Notes under the pieces: model-generated
Database searches by the model: none
Told to the model about the DNA's origin: nothing
What the model saw: only the letters and a program-made list of their open reading frames with translations
Source of the DNA: Bacteroidales bacterium
Lineage (GTDB): Bacteria > Bacteroidota > Bacteroidia > Bacteroidales > VadinHA17
Reading direction: 5' to 3'
NCBI GenBank assembly: GCA_029210565.1
Contig: JARGFQ010000005.1
Location: forward strand, 218,988-282,987
Length of the DNA stretch: 64,000 nucleotides
Made by a program: the position numbers and the translations under genes
Shown: positions 1 to 7,704 of the stretch, piece after piece
Layout: each line of letters starts with the position of its first letter
How positions within the stretch are numbered: the stretch's first letter is position 1

Positions 1-1064
1 ATCCTTCTCTCTGACATGACGCTCACCATGGTGACGCAGGCCCCTGCCATATCCATCGGTACGCTTACGGGTGATCCCTGGAAGTTGGCTCCGGAGAGTT
101 GCAGGTTCCTGTCGGGGAAGAAGATCGGGTTGTCTCCCACACCGTTGAGTTCTATCTCCACCTGGCTGCGGGCGTACGCCAGCATGTCATGGGCTGAGCC
201 TATCACCTGAGGTGTTGATCTCATGGAGTAGGCATCCTGCACCTTCGACTTCACCCTTCCCTCCTTAAGGTCGCCACCGGAGATGCATTTGTTGATGGCG
301 TTGGCACTGCGGATGGCGCCTTTGAAGCCTCTTGCCTCATGGAGGAGGGGAGCGTAGGGCTTCATGTTTGCCTTGAGGGCCTCGAGCGACATCGCCGCTG
401 CTATCTCCGCCTGCTTGAGCCAGTTATTGGCATCAACGAGCCAGATGGCGCTCATGGCGGTGAGCATGTTGGAGCCGTTGATTGCTGCCAGCCCGTCGCG
501 AGCGAGCAGCCCCGGTACCTTTATGCCCGCCCTCTTCATCGCCTCAGCGCCGTCGAGGAGCTCACCCTGGTAGTATGCCTTACCTTCTCCCATGAGCAGC
601 AGGGCTATCTGCGACATCGGGGCCAGGTCGCCGCAGGCGCCAACTGATCCTTTCTGGCATGCGAAGGGGGTGATACCCCTGTTGAGCATCTCTACGTACG
701 TTTCGGTGATCTCAAGACGACACCCGGAGTTGCCATGGGCGTGAACGTTGATACGACCGAGCATGGCACCCCTGACCGTCTCTATGGAAGCAGGGTCACC
801 TATTCCGGCAGCATGGTTGTAGACAAGGTATTTCTGGAAATCCTTTATCTGGTCGTCATTGAGCACCATCTCGGAGAACTCGCCGATGCCCGTATTGACA
901 CCGTACATAATCTCATGTGCCACGATCTTTTTCTCGAGCATGGCACGGCACTCGAGGATTCTCTGGCGTGCATCGGGGTGCAGTTCTATTTTCTGCCCGT
1001 GGCGGGCAACATTTACAACATCATCTACTGTAAGTCCTGATCCGGTAATTATTAATGTATCCAT
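1..1064 (-). CDS. HAL/PAL/TAL-family aromatic amino acid ammonia-lyase, 3' end cut by window edge
   Basis: Deaminates histidine or an aromatic amino acid to its acrylate using the internally formed MIO prosthetic group; cytosolic. About 354 of roughly 500 residues are present, because the gene runs off the left edge. Visible motifs are YGVNTG at residues 54-59, an Asn83-His84 pair in the helix that sets substrate choice, and the MIO motif GSVGACGDLAP with Ala143-Cys144-Gly145. The usual MIO triad is Ala-Ser-Gly, so Cys replaces Ser here. His84 aligns with the His seen in histidine and tyrosine lyases, which argues against phenylalanine as substrate; the exact substrate is not settled. Start is the ATG at 1064. 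The gene has a long leader with a small ORF and a hairpin (1102-1221), so expression may be controlled by attenuation. No other hut genes are in the window. Confidence 0.88.
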   Translation of the reverse strand, partial: MDTLIITGSGLTVDDVVNVARHGQKIELHPDARQRILECRAMLEKKIVAHEIMYGVNTGIGEFSEMVLNDDQIKDFQKYLVYNHAAGIGDPASIETVRGAMLGRINVHAHGNSGCRLEITETYVEMLNRGITPFACQKGSVGACGDLAPMSQIALLLMGEGKAYYQGELLDGAEAMKRAGIKVPGLLARDGLAAINGSNMLTAMSAIWLVDANNWLKQAEIAAAMSLEALKANMKPYAPLLHEARGFKGAIRSANAINKCISGGDLKEGRVKSKVQDAYSMRSTPQVIGSAHDMLAYARSQVEIELNGVGDNPIFFPDRNLQLSGANFQGSPVSVPMDMAGACVTMVSVMSERR

Positions 1065-1101
1065 AATTGTATTTTTTAGATTATTCGGAATATTGGTAAA
1101 T

Positions 1102-1157
1102 AAAAAAAGGGAATAAACGCCCGGTGCCACACACAGGCTGTGCGTTGCCTCACCGGG
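1102..1157 (-). terminator. Terminator-like hairpin in the leader of the ammonia-lyase gene (candidate attenuator)
   Basis: On the minus strand the leader carries a perfect 7-bp stem CCCGGTG/CACCGGG (outer arms 1151-1157 and 1120-1126) with an inner CACA/TGTG stem. A T-rich stretch ending in seven T (1102-1108) follows about ten bases later. It starts two bases after the stop codon of a 20-codon ORF. A CCGGATT stretch inside that ORF could pair with AATCCCGG at the hairpin foot, so two exclusive structures are possible. The gap between stem and T-run is longer than in a standard intrinsic terminator. Confidence 0.5.
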
Positions 1158-1158
1158 A

Positions 1159-1221
1159 TTATAAATACAATCCGGAGCGGTTGATTTTTATCTTGTATTC
1201 CAGTGTCCAGTTATGAGCCAT
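1159..1221 (-). CDS. Candidate 20-residue leader peptide upstream of the ammonia-lyase
   Basis: Short ORF of 20 codons, ATG at 1221 and TAA at 1159-1161. It begins about a dozen bases after the start point predicted from the -7 box at 1240-1247 and ends two bases before the terminator-like hairpin. Its composition is rich in residues relevant to the downstream enzyme: His3, Trp5, Tyr9 and Tyr19. That placement is what a translated attenuator or a TnaC-like arrest peptide needs. No protein family is recognised and an ORF of this size can arise by chance; conservation in relatives would decide. Confidence 0.4.
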   Translation of the reverse strand: MAHNWTLEYKIKINRSGLYL

Positions 1222-1239
1222 AATGCTGTATTGGCAAGT

Positions 1240-1247
1240 CAAATATA
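1240..1247 (-). promoter_or_regulatory. Bacteroidota-type -7 box for the ammonia-lyase leader
   Basis: Minus-strand TATATTTG matches TAnnTTTG exactly. It predicts transcription starting near 1233, giving a leader of about 170 bases before the ATG at 1064. No convincing -33 TTTG is seen at the usual spacing. Confidence 0.45.
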
Positions 1248-1354
1248 GACAAATATTTAAGAACATTATTCCGGAAGGGCAGAGAAGTTTAATGCGAGAA
1301 TGTTGCCGCAAAACATCGGGGATTGGCACTAAATTATTTTGGTTTCGCGCAATT

Positions 1355-1362
1355 TATTTTTG
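1355..1362 (+). promoter_or_regulatory. Bacteroidota-type -7 box for the cytochrome operon
   Basis: TATTTTTG matches TAnnTTTG exactly and lies 27 bases before the ATG at 1390, so the 5' UTR would be about 20 bases. A TTTG at 1338-1341 is closer than a standard -33 element. With the leftward promoter at 1240 this accounts for most of the 325-base gap between the divergent genes. Confidence 0.4.
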
Positions 1363-1389
1363 TAACTTTTCAGTTCAATTAGCAAACCT

Positions 1390-2766
1390 ATGAGACCGAA
1401 AAACACTCCGTTTCTGCCGATGGTCGTTGTTCCGGCTGCTATCGTGCTGGTACTTATGGCCTTTACCCTTGTAAAATCACTCCCGCAGGAGGATCTGAAG
1501 GGGAAATACAAATACAAGGATTTCGAGTCGGCACTCAAGTGCCGCTCATGCCATCCGGGCATTTATGAGCAGTGGTCGCAGGCCATGATGTCGCAGGCAT
1601 ACACCCATCACTGGGACGAGATCGAGTACTTTAACCTGGCCGTGCCTCATGCCGAGGTCAATCCGGCGCTCAAGGGTCCCGTTGACGGCTGCAACGGCTG
1701 TCATACGCCCCTGGGATACATGGAGGGGACAATGCCTCCTCCCCGTCCGGAGGAGAAGAGCATGGCAAATGAGTCAGTCTCATGCGAGGTGTGTCACCTG
1801 ACACAGAGGGCTCAGACTGATCCGCCCTTTAATTTCAGTTATTATATTGTTCCGGGACAGACCAAGTACAGCGGCCGTCTGCCTGAGACAGAGTCACCAG
1901 CACACAAAATTGTACAGAGTGATTTCCACCGGACCACCGAGTTCTGCGGAAACTGTCACAATGAACAGAATCCTTACGGGATATGGGTTAAGAGCACCCA
2001 GATGGAGTGGAAGGAGGGCCCATATGCCGCGGAGGGAGTGCGCTGCCAGGACTGCCACATGCCGAAGGGTGGTCCGTATCAGCTGGCGCTCATGGGCAAA
2101 ACCGTTGATGATGCCCGCCTTCATCTCTTCCACGGTGCCCATGACCCGGGAAAGGTAAGGGGCACGATAGAAGTCAGGATCGAACCTGACATGCGTCTTG
2201 CAGAACCCGGCGAGACCATCGTCTTCACCGTGGCGCTGTTCAACCAGAAGACCGGCCATAAGTTCCCGACGGGTTCCGTTGAAGACCGCATTGCATGGCT
2301 GGATGTGGAGGCCACCGATGCAAAGGGGAACAAGTATCACCTGAATGTCGACAAGAAGGGATTCGAGGGGGAGGAGTATACTATATCAGGTGATTACCTT
2401 GCCTATCAGGATATGGGTATACCTCTTAAAATCAAGGACTTCAAGGGTGTTCAGCGTGACGGCATACCCTATGGCAACAGGATATTCCGCATGCCTTACT
2501 TTGATGAGCAGGGAAACATGACGATAATGCAGTGGAACACATTTTCGCAGGGAGTCGACTACCGGATAGGACCGAGGGAGACAAAGGTTGAAAAGTTTAC
2601 ATTCAGAATTCCTTACGAGGCTGCCCCCGGGGAGATGACAGTGCATGCCGTACTGAATTACCAGCTCCTGGTCAAGCCTGTGGCCGATTATCTGAAGGTT
2701 CCCTCTGATGAGTCGGCGATACTGACGGTAAATGACCATTCAACAAAAGTTGAAATACTTCCCTGA
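1390..2766 (+). CDS. Membrane-anchored pentahaem cytochrome c (cytochrome c554-like)
   Basis: Periplasmic electron-transfer protein. One N-terminal hydrophobic segment (about residues 11-29) should anchor it in the inner membrane. Five CxxCH haem-attachment sites follow at 51-55, 101-105, 132-136, 186-190 and 219-223, in the spacing of cytochrome c554/c'-type multihaem proteins. The second half (about 245-458) has no Cys and looks like a beta-rich domain, containing a HKFPTGSVEDR stretch that recurs in such cytochromes. It is followed after 114 bases by a monohaem outer-membrane-type protein on the same strand, suggesting an electron path towards the outer membrane. No catalytic subunit is nearby, so the donor and acceptor are unknown. 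Confidence 0.87.
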   Translation: MRPKNTPFLPMVVVPAAIVLVLMAFTLVKSLPQEDLKGKYKYKDFESALKCRSCHPGIYEQWSQAMMSQAYTHHWDEIEYFNLAVPHAEVNPALKGPVDGCNGCHTPLGYMEGTMPPPRPEEKSMANESVSCEVCHLTQRAQTDPPFNFSYYIVPGQTKYSGRLPETESPAHKIVQSDFHRTTEFCGNCHNEQNPYGIWVKSTQMEWKEGPYAAEGVRCQDCHMPKGGPYQLALMGKTVDDARLHLFHGAHDPGKVRGTIEVRIEPDMRLAEPGETIVFTVALFNQKTGHKFPTGSVEDRIAWLDVEATDAKGNKYHLNVDKKGFEGEEYTISGDYLAYQDMGIPLKIKDFKGVQRDGIPYGNRIFRMPYFDEQGNMTIMQWNTFSQGVDYRIGPRETKVEKFTFRIPYEAAPGEMTVHAVLNYQLLVKPVADYLKVPSDESAILTVNDHSTKVEILP

Positions 2767-2880
2767 AACCTCCGTGTGCTGTCATAAAGGACTCACAGAA
2801 TAATGTGATACCTGGAGGTTATATGATACAAGTAAAATAATTCATTCAATGATAAAGACCTGATACCTATAACATGCAAT

Positions 2881-4083
2881 ATGAAAAAGTCAACATTTAC
2901 CGGGATCATCATTCTGACTGCAATGGTCTTGCTGATCATTCCGATACGTAAGGCTGACGCCATTCCGGCTTTTGCCAGGAAGTACCAGATAAGCTGCCAG
3001 GTATGTCATTCGCCGGCGATGCCGGTTTTGAAAGCCTTCGGCGACGAGTATGCAGGCGCCGGTTTCAGAATGACCGAGTATGAATCGCCGAGATATTTTA
3101 TTAATACCGGCGATGACCGGCTCTCCCTCTTCAGGGAGTTTCCGCTGGCCGTCAGGATCGACGGCTTCGCAACCGTCAACTTCAACAACGAAGGTACTGC
3201 TGATTTCGGTGCCCCCTTTGTGGTGAAAATACTATCCGGTGGAGAGCTTTCAGACAAGTTATCGTACTATTTCTATTTCCTTATGAATGAACGCGGCCAT
3301 ATAGCAGGTCTTGAGGATGCATTCCTCATGTACGCCGATGCCTTCAACACCGGAATCAATTTTTATGTCGGCCAGTTCCAGTCATCTGATCCTCTTTTCA
3401 AGGGCGAATTGCGTCTTACGCTGGAACCCTATAAAATCTACGGAGTTAAGCCTGACAACTCATCGGTTGATCTGAAATATGACAGGGGGATAATGTTTGA
3501 CAAGGGATTCCCGAGCGGTACAACTATAGTCGGAGAAATTCTGAATGGCAGCGGTCTGGGAGAAGCAGGGGAGGGTTACCTCTTTGACAAGGACAAGTAC
3601 AAGAACTATATGATCCGGATAAAGCAGGACATCGGCAAAAGCGTTTCAGTCGGCCTCTTCGGATACACCGGCAAGGAGGTTATTGATGACAATGCCGTTG
3701 GCCCTTATGTAAGCGAAATGAAGATGTACGGACCCGATGTTGCTATTGACATTGACGGAAAGCTTTTGATTAACATGCAGTATCTGTGGAGGACTGATTC
3801 GGATATTTGGGATGCAGGAGGGGAGGTTCATCTGGCAGATGTCAAAACCCACGGAGGGTTTGCTGAGATAATATATGCACCCAAAGGTGACATGAGCAAA
3901 TATTATTTTACTGGGCTCGTGAATCTTGTTGAATCGCAGATAGATCAGTTTGATTATCAGTCGGCCACTCTTCATTTTGGGTATCTCCTGCGCAGGAATG
4001 TGCGGGCTGTGGCAGAGGGCACATATATCTTCTCAGGCACTCCATACGCAAAGGCAAGCCTGGGCTTCGTTTCGGCATTCTGA
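2881..4083 (+). CDS. Monohaem c-type cytochrome with beta-barrel (porin-like) body
   Basis: 400 residues. A signal peptide (about 1-27, ending in ADA) is followed by a single CQVCH haem site at 39-43 in the context FARKYQISCQVCH. This N-terminal pattern is known from outer-membrane proteins of metal- or sulfur-reducing bacteria. The rest alternates polar and apolar residues with many aromatic strand ends and finishes in a C-terminal Phe (SLGFVSAF), as outer-membrane barrels do. It probably forms an operon with the pentahaem cytochrome upstream; a 7-base inverted repeat AACCTCC/GGAGGTT lies between the two genes. Haem in a barrel suggests electron transfer at or across the outer membrane, which is inference. 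Confidence 0.72.
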   Translation: MKKSTFTGIIILTAMVLLIIPIRKADAIPAFARKYQISCQVCHSPAMPVLKAFGDEYAGAGFRMTEYESPRYFINTGDDRLSLFREFPLAVRIDGFATVNFNNEGTADFGAPFVVKILSGGELSDKLSYYFYFLMNERGHIAGLEDAFLMYADAFNTGINFYVGQFQSSDPLFKGELRLTLEPYKIYGVKPDNSSVDLKYDRGIMFDKGFPSGTTIVGEILNGSGLGEAGEGYLFDKDKYKNYMIRIKQDIGKSVSVGLFGYTGKEVIDDNAVGPYVSEMKMYGPDVAIDIDGKLLINMQYLWRTDSDIWDAGGEVHLADVKTHGGFAEIIYAPKGDMSKYYFTGLVNLVESQIDQFDYQSATLHFGYLLRRNVRAVAEGTYIFSGTPYAKASLGFVSAF

Positions 4084-4168
4084 AGTACCAGAAACAGCTG
4101 ACAATTCAAGGTCGGTGGTCAGAGCAGATCACGGGCCCTTTTTTCTTGTGGCGGCAGAGTAACAGGGG

Positions 4169-5404
4169 TTACAATAGATCACCAGTCTTCCTCACTTTGC
4201 CGGTGAAGGGTTCGGTGGCCCTGCTGAATATACCGTGCATCCAGGCAATGGCCATTCCGTAATTTGTTATTGGGATATTATGTTTTTTAGGCTCACGCAG
4301 GCGGTTCGTAAGCTGCCGGTGGGTCACCATGCAGCCGCCGCACTGTATCACCAGGGCATATTCTTCTATCGGGCGGGGGATGGCATCAAGCCCTGCCACG
4401 TTGTCAAACTCCAGCTTTTTGCCGGTGAAGTTTGTCAGCCACCCGGGTATTTTAAATCTTCCGATGTCATCACATGCAATGTTGTGAGTGCAGGACTCCA
4501 GCAGCAGGATCCGGTCGCCATCCTTTAATTCTCCTATTTTCGGTGTCCCCTTAAGGTACTCCTCAAAGTCGCCCTTCTGCCTTGCCAGCACAATGCTGAA
4601 GCCAGTCAGCGGGATGTCGCGCGGTATTGCTGCATTAACCTTCCCGAATGCCTGGCTGTCAGTTACGACCAGCCGGGGTTTTATTCCGGTCTTGCCAAGG
4701 AAGGATTCAATTTCATTCTCCTTCAGAATTATGGCCGTACAGTCGTTGTCAAGCGTATCTCTTATAACCTGCACCTGCGGGAGTATCATCCTTCCTTCCG
4801 GGGCCTCGATATCGATGGGGGTCACAAGAAGGATTATGTCTCCCGGACTGACCAGGTCACCGATAAGCCCTCTGCTTTTCAGAGCTGATGGAGGCATGGC
4901 CTCCTTAAGCACTGTGAGCAATCCGGGATTGTATTCTTCAGGCCGGAGTGCTGAATATCCCTTTATTTCCTTGCCTGTGCGGGTTCTGACCTCCTTGCGG
5001 AAGTCGTCTGCAAGAGGCATTAAATCGTTTTTGTTATGTACAAGCACATAAGGAATCTCAAGTTTGCTGAACTCCTGCGCCAGCTCTGCCTCATAACTGT
5101 CGAACCTGTTATCGGACAGCACCAGGATAGCAAGGTCAATAAGTTTAAGTGTCGCCATCGATTTTCTGATACGCAGCCGTCCAAGGTCACCCGTGTCATC
5201 GATGCCTGCTGTATCGATGAATATGAGCGGACCGATACCGTGAATCTCGATACTCTTTTTCACCGGATCGGTAGTGGTTCCGGCTATCTCTGAGACGATT
5301 GCGATATCCTGTCCCACCAATGCATTTATGAGCGAGCTTTTGCCGACGTTGCGCCTGCCGAATATCCCCACGTGGGGTTTTGTATCTCTTCCCCTGGATG
5401 TCAT
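4169..5404 (-). CDS. hydF: [FeFe]-hydrogenase H-cluster maturation GTPase HydF
   Basis: Scaffold GTPase that carries the 2Fe subcluster precursor and delivers it to HydA. The N-terminal G domain has a P-loop GRRNVGKSS (about residues 16-24), the switch region GTTTDP, a DTAG motif and NKND. The C-terminal cluster domain has CTHN followed about 50 residues later by CGGC, the ligands of the HydF [4Fe-4S] cluster. Length (411) fits the family. I chose the ATG at 5404: the ORF extends upstream to 5437, but that would overlap the preceding gene, whereas 5404 leaves 7 bases and gives the usual start before PHVGIFGRRN. HydE, HydG and HydA are not in this window. Confidence 0.93.
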   Translation of the reverse strand: MTSRGRDTKPHVGIFGRRNVGKSSLINALVGQDIAIVSEIAGTTTDPVKKSIEIHGIGPLIFIDTAGIDDTGDLGRLRIRKSMATLKLIDLAILVLSDNRFDSYEAELAQEFSKLEIPYVLVHNKNDLMPLADDFRKEVRTRTGKEIKGYSALRPEEYNPGLLTVLKEAMPPSALKSRGLIGDLVSPGDIILLVTPIDIEAPEGRMILPQVQVIRDTLDNDCTAIILKENEIESFLGKTGIKPRLVVTDSQAFGKVNAAIPRDIPLTGFSIVLARQKGDFEEYLKGTPKIGELKDGDRILLLESCTHNIACDDIGRFKIPGWLTNFTGKKLEFDNVAGLDAIPRPIEEYALVIQCGGCMVTHRQLTNRLREPKKHNIPITNYGMAIAWMHGIFSRATEPFTGKVRKTGDLL

Positions 5405-5411
5405 GCTATAG

Positions 5412-6614
5412 TCACTGTCCGGTCTGTAAATCATCACCTGCGCCCGGCAGGGACAGTTTTCTGGCCTGGGCCTCGGCGTCTATCTCTTCGCTCTTCTTTT
5501 GCAGCTCGTCTATCGAGATGATCTTTGCCCTCTTTTCAGTGGGAGGGTTGAGTTTTTCCGACTTCTCGAATTCAATGACCTGTTTCTGGATCTCCTCAGG
5601 CAGGTCCTTTTCGCTCCTCAGCACGATATCAATAAACTCTTTCTGGAAGAACTGGTCGACCTGTATTCTCCGCTTCGTGGTATGGGCGAACTTACCTATG
5701 ATGCGGCAGATGCTGTCACGGTCCTCGGGACTGAGTTTCTCGGCGAGATCATATTCCTCGATTTTCTTCAATGAGAGGATGACCGGCTCGAGCGAGTCGC
5801 GAGTTATAACGAACACATCATAGTCGCCAAGCCGGTAGGTGAGTTGCTTCAGCTTATCGATGGTGTTAGTGGGAACGACCAGGAACACCGACTTCTTGAC
5901 GCTCTCCTGGCTGGCGTATTTCTTCAGGTTCTCCGCCTGGGACTTGATATACAGGGGGAAGTTTGTCAGGTCGTCGTTTGCAGGGCTCTTGGCATCGAAG
6001 ATGATATACTCGCCGCTGATCTCTATGGTGTTGTCGGGGTTACCCCTGAATGGCACCTTGTCAATATAGTTCACATGGTTGAAGTCGCAGATCCTTATGA
6101 TGGTGTTCTTTACGTCGGCCTCATGTTCGGCCCACTGTCGCTTCATAGCCTCGAACCGGTCAGCGGCTTCTCTTACACGGTCTTCGTTAAGCTTCCTCCG
6201 TTCGGCCTCGAAGCTCTCCTTGGTCTGGTTCAGCCGGGCGATACTTTCGTTATAATTTTTGAAGTTTTCTTCTTTCGAGGCTTCGAAAGCCGCCACTTTC
6301 CGTGTCAGTTCATTGATGGTGCCGGAGTGTTCGCGGAGGCGACCGTTGAGCTCTTCGATCTGGGTGTCCTTGCGTACGGAATGCATCTCCACATCCCGGA
6401 TCTTCTGCGTCAGGCTTTCATTGCGGGCCGATACTTCCGTCATCCGGTTTCGCAGCTCATCCATCTCCCTGCGTCCCTTGTCGAGGTCGCGGGCCAGGTT
6501 GCGGAACTCCTCGTAGGCGTCGAAGCTCAGGTTTCTTATCCCTCTCCATCTGAAGAGCCTCTGCCACCAGTTGATATCCTTTATCTGGGCAAAAAAGAGG
6601 TTCAGTTTTTCCAT
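5412..6614 (-). CDS. Long coiled-coil protein with a possible RmuC-like nuclease-fold domain
   Basis: 400 residues, no signal peptide. Residues about 40-170 are a strongly charged heptad coiled coil (many E, K, R, N). The middle (about 180-330) is globular and includes GEYIIFDAKSP. A beta strand ending in a D-A-K triad after a coiled coil recalls RmuC/PD-(D/E)xK-like proteins, although the rest of the RmuC signature is not obvious. The C-terminal tail is charged. It sits 7 bases upstream of hydF on the same strand and 43 bases downstream of the MerR-type regulator, so the three may be co-transcribed. Function is unknown; a DNA-metabolism role is only a guess. Confidence 0.6.
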   Translation of the reverse strand: MEKLNLFFAQIKDINWWQRLFRWRGIRNLSFDAYEEFRNLARDLDKGRREMDELRNRMTEVSARNESLTQKIRDVEMHSVRKDTQIEELNGRLREHSGTINELTRKVAAFEASKEENFKNYNESIARLNQTKESFEAERRKLNEDRVREAADRFEAMKRQWAEHEADVKNTIIRICDFNHVNYIDKVPFRGNPDNTIEISGEYIIFDAKSPANDDLTNFPLYIKSQAENLKKYASQESVKKSVFLVVPTNTIDKLKQLTYRLGDYDVFVITRDSLEPVILSLKKIEEYDLAEKLSPEDRDSICRIIGKFAHTTKRRIQVDQFFQKEFIDIVLRSEKDLPEEIQKQVIEFEKSEKLNPPTEKRAKIISIDELQKKSEEIDAEAQARKLSLPGAGDDLQTGQ

Positions 6615-6657
6615 GGAGGTAAAGTTAGCAATTCTGTCAAGGAGTCGGGGCAGTACG

Positions 6658-7530
6658 TTAAAGATGCTTTTTCAGTTCCGCGGCCGAGTTAACGGCAAAA
6701 ACGTTGTCGAATGTCTTTTTGCCGGCTGCCGTTGCCATGGCTCCGGCTACCAGTATCTTCCTGTTGCTGAAGACGGAGCTCAGTCTCTTCAGGTAATCTT
6801 CGGGCCTGTCGTACGGCAGTCCGGTGAGAGAGCCTGTAATGATGATATCAGCATTCCATCGTTCAGCCACATCGGCCATAGCGTTGAAGGGTGTCGACTG
6901 TCCCAGGTAGAGAGTATCATGGCCTGCCTTCCTGGCGACAAAGGCATAGAAGAGGAGTCCCAGTTCATGCCACTCGCTCTCCGGGAGGTAGAGCTGGACT
7001 CTCTTTCTGTCGGGAGCGTCAGGCGGAGGAAGTGAGTCTGTGGCCACTATCAGTCTCTTGCGGAAGATATTTGACATGAAGTGCTCAGCCCCGATGTCAA
7101 CCGAGCCAGTCTGCCACATGACTCCCACACGTCTCTGAAACGGGAAAACTATCCTCTCGAATGTTTCTTCGAAGCCGATGTTGATTATTGCCCGCATCAG
7201 GATATCATTTATGGCCTTCTCATTGAAGTCGGTCATGGCAACAACCAGTGAATCGAGCTGGGTATCGGTATCACTTGTCTCTCTGGTAAGGAGGGCTACC
7301 TCCCGGGCGATCTCGACACCGGACATGGAGGCAATCTTTGAGATCTTGAAGCCGTGGCGGTACAGGATGGAGATATTGATTATCCGCTTAAAGTCATCAT
7401 CATCATACCATCTCCGGTTTGTATCGGTGCGGTGCGGCTTGATGATCCGGTACCGCCGCTCCCAGATGCGGATTGTTCCTGTCCTGATGCCGGTCAGCTT
7501 TTCAAGGTCTGCAATTGTGTAGCGGTCCAT
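6658..7530 (-). CDS. MerR-family regulator with B12-binding domain (CarH/LitR-like)
   Basis: 290-residue transcription factor. The N-terminal MerR winged helix (about 1-70) opens with YTIADLEKLTGIRTGTIRIWERRY. A helical cap follows, with the W-x9-EH motif (WQTGSVDIGAEH) that contacts adenosylcobalamin in CarH. The C-terminal Rossmann-like B12 fold has the EWHELG form of the ExHxxG motif that supplies the lower-axial His. CarH proteins hold DNA as AdoCbl-bound tetramers in the dark and fall apart in light. Here the residue after the Trp is Gln, where Thermus CarH has the His that captures cobalt after photolysis. No carotenoid genes are adjacent, so its targets are not evident. Confidence 0.88.
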   Translation of the reverse strand: MDRYTIADLEKLTGIRTGTIRIWERRYRIIKPHRTDTNRRWYDDDDFKRIINISILYRHGFKISKIASMSGVEIAREVALLTRETSDTDTQLDSLVVAMTDFNEKAINDILMRAIINIGFEETFERIVFPFQRRVGVMWQTGSVDIGAEHFMSNIFRKRLIVATDSLPPPDAPDRKRVQLYLPESEWHELGLLFYAFVARKAGHDTLYLGQSTPFNAMADVAERWNADIIITGSLTGLPYDRPEDYLKRLSSVFSNRKILVAGAMATAAGKKTFDNVFAVNSAAELKKHL

Positions 7531-7704
7531 TATTTCAATATCCCGGGGTTAAAAATAATCTTTTGTACTGATTTGATGGTTATTTATTGAACAAAAAAAT
7601 CGATACACATCCTGCACGTCGCTTTGTAAAAGTGGGTCATATATTGATGCCTTACGGCAGGACAGAGTCTATACTACAAACAGCAAGCTGTAAAATAGCG
7701 CAGG

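Noticed and set aside
5844..6692. Plus-strand ORF of 282 codons opposite the coiled-coil protein gene
   Set aside because: It is the antisense shadow of a long gene with clear coiled-coil codon pattern and has no recognisable domain.
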